Position numbers and translations under genes: made by a program
Origin: Rhizobium sophorae
GTDB taxonomy: Bacteria; Pseudomonadota; Alphaproteobacteria; Rhizobiales; Rhizobiaceae
Length of the DNA: 64,000 nt
Reading direction: 5' to 3'
Assembly: GCF_013087515.1 (NCBI RefSeq)
Contig: NZ_JABFCN010000062.1
Location: 27,776-91,775 of the forward strand
The notes under the pieces: generated by a model
What the model saw: only the letters and a program-made list of their open reading frames with translations
Told to the model about the DNA's origin: nothing
The model's database searches: none
Shown: piece after piece, positions 59,476 through 64,000 of the stretch
Layout: every line of letters starts with the position of its first letter
Numbering within the stretch: position 1 is the stretch's first letter

Positions 59476-59652
59476 CTACTTGCGGTGCCATAATACCGGC
59501 CCAACCCGCCCGGAATCCCCGTGTTTATTCAATTTTTGCGCAGTCTCATCGAGCAGCTTCACGAAACTGCCGGGGTCGATACCATCGGCCCGGTTCAGCA
59601 GCGCGATTAATGGATCTGACCTCATCTCAGTAATTGTAAGTGTTTCGGGCAT
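59476..59652 (-). CDS. Small protein, 58 aa
   Basis: A short gene with an unusually good ribosome-binding site (AAAAAAGGAGG, 6 bp before ATG 59652). The product begins MPETLTITEMRSDPLIALLNR and includes a predicted helix (FVKLLDETAQKLNK). No homologue recognised. Lies alone between the STAND regulator and the Kef genes. Confidence 0.6.
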   Translation of the reverse strand: MPETLTITEMRSDPLIALLNRADGIDPGSFVKLLDETAQKLNKHGDSGRVGPVLWHRK

Positions 59653-59792
59653 CGTGGCCTCCTTTTTTGACGCCTTGGAGGCTAACCAAGTGGGTGGAGA
59701 ATTCTTGTCAAAATCGAGTGCGGCGCATGTCTTCGCTCGCTCCTGCCGGATCGTCCAATAATTGGAGAGACCAACCCTTTAGGACCATGAAA

Positions 59793-59811
59793 CACCACCT
59801 TCGAGGTGGTG
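59793..59811. promoter_or_regulatory. Inverted repeat CACCACCT-3-AGGTGGTG
   Basis: Perfect 8-bp arms, TCG loop, 44 bp before the kefF/G-like start. It could be an operator for that gene or an RNA hairpin. No T run. Confidence 0.45.
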
Positions 59812-59854
59812 GCGGATCGGTTCGCGCAATTGTGTGACAAGAGAAGGTACCAGC

Positions 59855-60457
59855 ATGCGTGTCCTAGTTCTGTTTGCGCATCCCGCACAACGGAAATCGA
59901 GTATTAATCTCGCAATGGCCGACGTGGCCCGTAGAGTCGACGGTTTGACGTTCGTTGATCTCTATGAGGAATATCCTCGTTTTCAGATCAATATTGATCG
60001 CGAGCAGAAACGCTTACTGGACCATGATGTCATTGTCTTCCAATTCCCGATCTACTGGTATTCGACGCCCTCGCTTCTGAAAGAGTGGCAGGATCTCGTG
60101 TTGGAATACGGGTTCGCCTATGGTCCACAGGGGAAGCTGCTGGCTGACAAATTCGCGCTCATTAGCGTCACCACAGGCGGTCGCGAGATCGACTACTCCG
60201 TCAGTGGGGGCAATAATTACCCACTGCGCCAGTTCCTGCTGCCTCTGCAGCAAACCGCGACGCTCTGCGGAATGAAGTTCCTGCCTCCATTTGTTCTTCA
60301 CGCCGCCAATCACATCGGCACGCTGGAGGCGCAGCGACATATTGCATCATACGGCGCTCTCTTAAGCGCGATAACAGCCAACCAGCTTGATCTTGATGAG
60401 GCGCTGGCCCGCGACTCGATATTCCCGGCTGATTTGCACATCACGGCGGAGCATTAG
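59855..60457 (+). CDS. NAD(P)H oxidoreductase, Kef ancillary (KefF/KefG-like)
   Basis: A 200-residue flavodoxin-like quinone reductase: VLFAHPAQRKSSINLAM at the start, DHDVIVFQFPIYWYSTPSLLKEWQDLVL and FALISVTTGG. KefF/KefG activate the Kef potassium efflux antiporters in response to electrophile-glutathione adducts. ATG 59855 follows GAGAAGG. Only 3 bp separate it from the antiporter gene. Confidence 0.92.
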   Translation: MRVLVLFAHPAQRKSSINLAMADVARRVDGLTFVDLYEEYPRFQINIDREQKRLLDHDVIVFQFPIYWYSTPSLLKEWQDLVLEYGFAYGPQGKLLADKFALISVTTGGREIDYSVSGGNNYPLRQFLLPLQQTATLCGMKFLPPFVLHAANHIGTLEAQRHIASYGALLSAITANQLDLDEALARDSIFPADLHITAEH

Positions 60458-60460
60458 GCT

Positions 60461-62353
60461 ATGGAGGGTTTAACGTTCTATGCCCTGGCATATCTCGCTG
60501 CAGCCGTCTTCGCCGTCATCATCTCGCGGAGGCTTGGGCTCGGTTCAGTTGTGGGCTACATCGCCGCGGGAGTGATTGTCGGCCCAATCCTTCACGTCTC
60601 TGGGGCAGGATCTGATTACCTCGAACAATTCTCCGAATTCGGCATCGTGATGATGCTTTTTCTGATTGGGCTGGAAATCGATCCGCAGATGGTTTGGCGT
60701 CTCAGAGGCAAGCTCATCGGATTGGGCGGCCTGCAAGTCGTTGTGACGCTCTTGGCGGTCGGCGTCATCGGAACGTTGCTGGGTTTCACATGGCAGCAAA
60801 GCTTATTGTTCGGCTTTGTGGTGTCACTATCTTCTACGGCAATTGTTCTGCAGACCCTTGAAGAGAAAGGGCTCCTGGAGTCCGACGGGGGAAGGGCGAG
60901 TTTTGCAGTCCTGCTTTTTCAGGATTTGGCAGTCATTCCTATGCTGGCCTGCATTCCTTTGCTTTCTTCGGTCGCCGGTGTCGCTTCCAGTGCTCATGGA
61001 GAAACTTTTTTCGCGACGCTTCCGGGTTGGGCATCTGCACTCCTAACTCTCGGGGCAGTTGTCTTCGTTGTAGCAGCTGGACACTACCTTTCGCGGCCCG
61101 TCTTTCGCGTAATAGCACAACTAGGCCTTCGGGAAGTTTTCACGGCCGCCGCCCTGTTAGTGGTCGTTGCCATAGCGGCCCTGATGTCCGCCGTGGGTCT
61201 TTCCCCGGCTTTAGGTGCCTTCCTCGCAGGCGTCGTGTTGGCAAACAGCGAGTTTAAGCACGAACTTCAAAACGATATCGAGCCCTTCAAAGGGCTTCTG
61301 CTCGGCCTTTTCTTTATGACGATCGGTGCAAAGATCGACCTTTCGATACTGTTGCAGCATTGGGCGATCGTCGTCGTTGCGACGTTGGCGATGATGTTGA
61401 TCAAGGTTGGCGTTCTCCTACCATTGGCATGGCTATTCCGACTTCGGGCGACGGCAGCCTGGCTATTTGCTCTCGGCCTCGCCCAAGCGGGAGAATTCGG
61501 CTTTGTCTTGCTCTCATTGGGACGAGAACGAAATATCTTCTCGGAGGAGATGGTCTCGATTTCGATACTTGTTATCACGTTGGGGATGGTCCTGACGCCC
61601 GGTCTATTCATCCTATTTGACCGCATCGTGACCTTGCTGGACAGTCGCGGTGCGACCCGGGCCGACGACGAGCCCGAGGAGGGCACCGTCATCGTCGCTG
61701 GGCTTGGGCGCTTCGGCCAAATTGTAAATCGGATGCTGTTGGCGAACGGACACAAGCCGGTCGTGCTCGATTTCCGCGCAGAAGTGGTTGATGATCTGCG
61801 AAAGTTCGGAATCCGGTCATATTTTGGAGACGCGGGGCGGCCAGACCTCCTTGACTCGGCGGGCCTCGCGAAAGCGGACGTCATCGTTGTTGCAATTGAC
61901 GATCCAGATCGCGCGGTTGAGATCGTGTCCTACGCCCGACGAACCAACCCCAATATCAAGATTGTCGCCAGGGCTTACGATCGGCTGCACTACTATCGCC
62001 TTTCCGATGCTGGCGCGGATCACATCGTTCGGGAGCTTTTCGGTAGTTCTTTAGAGGCCGCGGTCCTGACATTGCGGTCGTTGGGAATGCACCCCTACGA
62101 GGTCGAAAAGAGAAGAAACGTGTTTATCGAGCAAGACCTCGCTGGATTGAAGCGGATGGCGCCCCTTTTTGATGGCGTCACGCCCGTATCTGACAATCCT
62201 GACTTCATCGCCGGGTTTAATGACATCGGCAAAGTCATCGAAAATGCGATGCTCGGCAACCGCACGGCGTACAACGACTTGGTTCGACGGGGTTGGACTC
62301 CACCCGTACTCGACGATAGTCACGCTCTGAAAGCTGAGCAATCGCGGCAGTAA
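60461..62353 (+). CDS. Monovalent cation:proton antiporter-2 (KefB/KefC-like)
   Basis: A 630-residue CPA2 antiporter: about 12-13 helices over residues 1-385 (SLSSTAIVLQTLEEKGLL, GLSPALGAFLAGVVLANSEFKHEL, FFMTIGAKIDLS), then a TrkA-N/RCK Rossmann domain (VAGLGRFGQIVNRMLLANGHK, DAGRPDLLDSAGLAKADVIVVAIDDPD). Exports K+ in exchange for H+ to acidify the cytoplasm during electrophile stress. The NAD-binding G-x-G-x-x-G is intact. Cotranslated with the reductase upstream. Confidence 0.93.
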   Translation: MEGLTFYALAYLAAAVFAVIISRRLGLGSVVGYIAAGVIVGPILHVSGAGSDYLEQFSEFGIVMMLFLIGLEIDPQMVWRLRGKLIGLGGLQVVVTLLAVGVIGTLLGFTWQQSLLFGFVVSLSSTAIVLQTLEEKGLLESDGGRASFAVLLFQDLAVIPMLACIPLLSSVAGVASSAHGETFFATLPGWASALLTLGAVVFVVAAGHYLSRPVFRVIAQLGLREVFTAAALLVVVAIAALMSAVGLSPALGAFLAGVVLANSEFKHELQNDIEPFKGLLLGLFFMTIGAKIDLSILLQHWAIVVVATLAMMLIKVGVLLPLAWLFRLRATAAWLFALGLAQAGEFGFVLLSLGRERNIFSEEMVSISILVITLGMVLTPGLFILFDRIVTLLDSRGATRADDEPEEGTVIVAGLGRFGQIVNRMLLANGHKPVVLDFRAEVVDDLRKFGIRSYFGDAGRPDLLDSAGLAKADVIVVAIDDPDRAVEIVSYARRTNPNIKIVARAYDRLHYYRLSDAGADHIVRELFGSSLEAAVLTLRSLGMHPYEVEKRRNVFIEQDLAGLKRMAPLFDGVTPVSDNPDFIAGFNDIGKVIENAMLGNRTAYNDLVRRGWTPPVLDDSHALKAEQSRQ

Positions 62354-62374
62354 ATTGCCACAGGAGCGGTTGGA

Positions 62375-63661
62375 ATGAAGCGTTTTCAGAAACTGATAAT
62401 TGCCGCTGCGGCTCTGGGTTGCTTGGGTGCGGCGGGTGCCGGTTTCTTTTTCTTCTGGCCACATTCCCTGCCAGATGTTTCGGCGAGTGCACTTCAGCCG
62501 ACCGGCGCAGCACTAATTGCACGAGGCGAACATTTGACCCTCGCGGCGGATTGTGCTGCGTGTCACACGACGAAAGGCGGGAAACCGTTTGCCGGGGGCT
62601 TGCCCTTCAAGCTGCCGTTCGGGACTATCTACTCATCGAATATAACGACAGATCCAGAGCATGGTATCGGTGCCTGGACTGATGCCGAGTTCGTCCGTGC
62701 GGTGCGGACCGGGGTGGGGGCGCACGGCGAGAACTTATATCCCGCGTTTCCGTATGCGTCCTACGCCCTGATGACGACTGACGACATCCTGGCGGTCCGG
62801 GCGTATCTCCGCACACTGGCACCTGTGAGCGAGGACCCGCCATCAAACTCGCTTGCCTTTCCCTTTAATCAACGCTGGCTTATGCGCGGTTGGAACCTCC
62901 TCTTTCTCCCGTCTCGTCCTCTCGAGAATGACCCATCTAAGGATGAGCAATGGAATAGGGGAGCATATCTTGTAGAGGCGCTCGAGCACTGCGGCGAGTG
63001 CCATACGCCTAGAGGTCTGATGTTCCAGCGCAAACAGAGCGAAGCGTTGTCGGGCAGCGAAGTGGATGGCTGGAAAGCCTGGAACATCACGTCCGATCCG
63101 GACAGCGGCATCGGCCTATGGACGAACGATGAAATCGTTTCCTTCTTATCCAAGGGGCATGCCAACGGGCACGGGCCCGCGGGCGGTGCGATGCGTGAGG
63201 CGGTCGACCTGAGCTTGAGCAAGCTCCCAACGTCGGACATCGAGGCTATTGTCGCCTATCTCCGGACGGTTCCTCCAATCGAGAGCGACGAGAAGGTTCG
63301 AGTGAAGCGTAAAAGCTCGATCCAGAACGCCTCGTCCCGAAATTCGGACGAGACCCTTGGCTCGCGGATCTTTGCTGGCGCGTGCGCGAGCTGTCACGGG
63401 CTCGGCGGTGACGGATTGGTGAACAGCCGGGCCAATATTATTGGCGCCCACGCGTTGGCTGATGTCGACGGCAGCAATTTTATCCGAGTTGTCCTCCAAG
63501 GATCTTCAGACAGTATGGTAGCGCCGGGTCGGACGATGCCAGCGTTTGCGGCGATCTACAATGACGCGGAGATCGCAGCGTTGGCCAACTTCGTCATTGG
63601 CCACCTTGGTGAGAAGAAGGGCGCCGTTACCGCAGAAGATGTTGCGAAGGCACGGGAGTGA
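62375..63661 (+). CDS. Three-haem cytochrome c, membrane-anchored (alcohol dehydrogenase cytochrome-subunit type)
   Basis: A 428-residue protein. N-terminal hydrophobic anchor (ALGCLGAAGAGFFFFW). Haem sites C-A-A-C-H at ~60, C-G-E-C-H at ~209 and C-A-S-C-H at ~340. The layout is like the cytochrome subunit of periplasmic alcohol/gluconate/aldehyde dehydrogenases. No catalytic subunit is adjacent; it could pair with the IorAB-like enzyme elsewhere. Start 62375 has AGGAG. Follows kefC-like gene by 21 bp. Confidence 0.92.
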   Translation: MKRFQKLIIAAAALGCLGAAGAGFFFFWPHSLPDVSASALQPTGAALIARGEHLTLAADCAACHTTKGGKPFAGGLPFKLPFGTIYSSNITTDPEHGIGAWTDAEFVRAVRTGVGAHGENLYPAFPYASYALMTTDDILAVRAYLRTLAPVSEDPPSNSLAFPFNQRWLMRGWNLLFLPSRPLENDPSKDEQWNRGAYLVEALEHCGECHTPRGLMFQRKQSEALSGSEVDGWKAWNITSDPDSGIGLWTNDEIVSFLSKGHANGHGPAGGAMREAVDLSLSKLPTSDIEAIVAYLRTVPPIESDEKVRVKRKSSIQNASSRNSDETLGSRIFAGACASCHGLGGDGLVNSRANIIGAHALADVDGSNFIRVVLQGSSDSMVAPGRTMPAFAAIYNDAEIAALANFVIGHLGEKKGAVTAEDVAKARE

Positions 63662-63687
63662 ACTACTAGGTCGGCGGCCGACTCTTA

Positions 63688-64000
63688 CTAGTCTGTAGAT
63701 ATGTCGAAATGCAAAACGTCTTCGCGTTGTCCGAGTTTGGTATAGAGTGCTATGGCAGGGCCATCGCCATAGTCAGCTTGCACAAAAATGACCTTCGCGC
63801 CTCTGGATGCCGCGATAGGTTTCAGGGCGAAAATCAGTTTTGTCGCGACTCCAGCGCGTCGATTCTTTTCGAGCACAGCGAGATCGTAAATGTAAAACTC
63901 ACTGCGCTCCTGCTCAAACTTCATGAGTTCATAAGCAGCCAGTGACCTGCCTCTGAATCTTCATCCAACGGCGATTAGAGCCTCGGCGGTTTTCGATACG
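63688..64000 (-). pseudogene. AAC(3)-I-like aminoglycoside N-acetyltransferase, disrupted and cut by window end
   Basis: The frame from ATG 63924 reads K-F-E-Q-E-R-S-E-F-Y-I-Y-D-L-A-V, RRAGVATKLI (acetyl-CoA loop) and VQADYGDGPAIALYTKLGQRED, closely like AAC(3)-I GNAT enzymes. In the same frame further upstream the match continues (SLAAYEL and, beyond a TGA at ~63961-63963, SKTAEALIAV). Between them the expected residues (D-E-D-S-E-A-G) appear in another frame, so two compensating frameshifts or a stop break the gene. Without its N-terminus it is unlikely to be active. The 5' end is beyond the window. Confidence 0.75.

Noticed and set aside
63669..63683. GTCGGC-G-GCCGAC palindrome after the three-haem cytochrome gene as a terminator
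   Set aside because: The loop would be a single base and there is no T run; too weak to call.
1..64000. CRISPR arrays, tRNA or rRNA genes, insertion sequences, prophage or conjugation genes
   Set aside because: None found by reading the sequence; no regularly spaced repeats beyond the 10-bp CTTAA elements and short palindromes.

Overview
The window looks like an accessory region of an alphaproteobacterium, most likely of the order Rhizobiales (Rhizobium/Agrobacterium/Ensifer-like). This is inferred from the moderately high GC, FixL/FixJ-style two-component modules, an HWE histidine kinase, CbtAB cobalt uptake and many short redox and hydrolase operons. There is no rRNA, tRNA, replication, ribosomal or other core gene, and I see no transposase or integrase.

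Layout. 1-5.3 kb: tail of a class III nucleotide cyclase, an exported beta-propeller-like protein, two medium-chain reductases, a lipoprotein and an HxlR regulator. 5.4-8.1 kb: histidine kinase, FixJ-type regulator and single-domain receiver. 8.3-11.8 kb: an ECF sigma / anti-sigma / UBP zinc finger / cNMP-domain thioredoxin-reductase-like operon. 12-17 kb: alpha/beta hydrolase, unknown protein and HbpS/GlcG-like operon followed by a broken copy of its second gene, then aldehyde dehydrogenase and TetR. 17-28.4 kb: two winged-helix STAND ATPase regulators, a second FixJ-type module whose kinase is fused to a complete MHS-type transporter, a MobA-like nucleotidyltransferase and two SDR proteins. 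28.6-37.7 kb: AraC regulator, Tat-exported haloperoxidase-like hydrolase, MFS pump, then cytochrome c / [2Fe-2S] / molybdopterin hydroxylase with split XdhC and a molybdopterin-binding protein, then LysR. 37.7-42.3 kb: small metabolic genes. 42.4-48 kb: likely defence patch with a nuclease-like protein, a frameshifted SIR2-HEPN gene and a TIR gene. 48-52.4 kb: a three-piece cobalt-type nitrile hydratase operon with aquaporin, DUF302 and CbtB/CbtA. 52.6-59 kb: flavin disulfide oxidoreductase, hydrolase, LuxR and a third STAND regulator. 59.4-64 kb: Kef-type antiporter with its ancillary reductase, a three-haem cytochrome c, and a disrupted AAC(3)-I-like acetyltransferase cut by the window end.

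The main themes are detoxification and redox chemistry (aldehydes, enones, nitriles, peroxide or electrophile stress) under unusually dense regulation. A 25-bp element made of three CTTAA-like units at exact 10-bp spacing stands upstream of three separate transcription units (hydrolase-HbpS, SDR, AraC-hydrolase-MFS). It points to a shared OmpR-type winged-helix regulator, for which the three STAND paralogues in the window are the obvious candidates. The kinase modules at 5.4-8.1 kb and 19.2-23.7 kb are paralogous and differ mainly in the sensor: a four-helix membrane domain in one, a whole transporter in the other.
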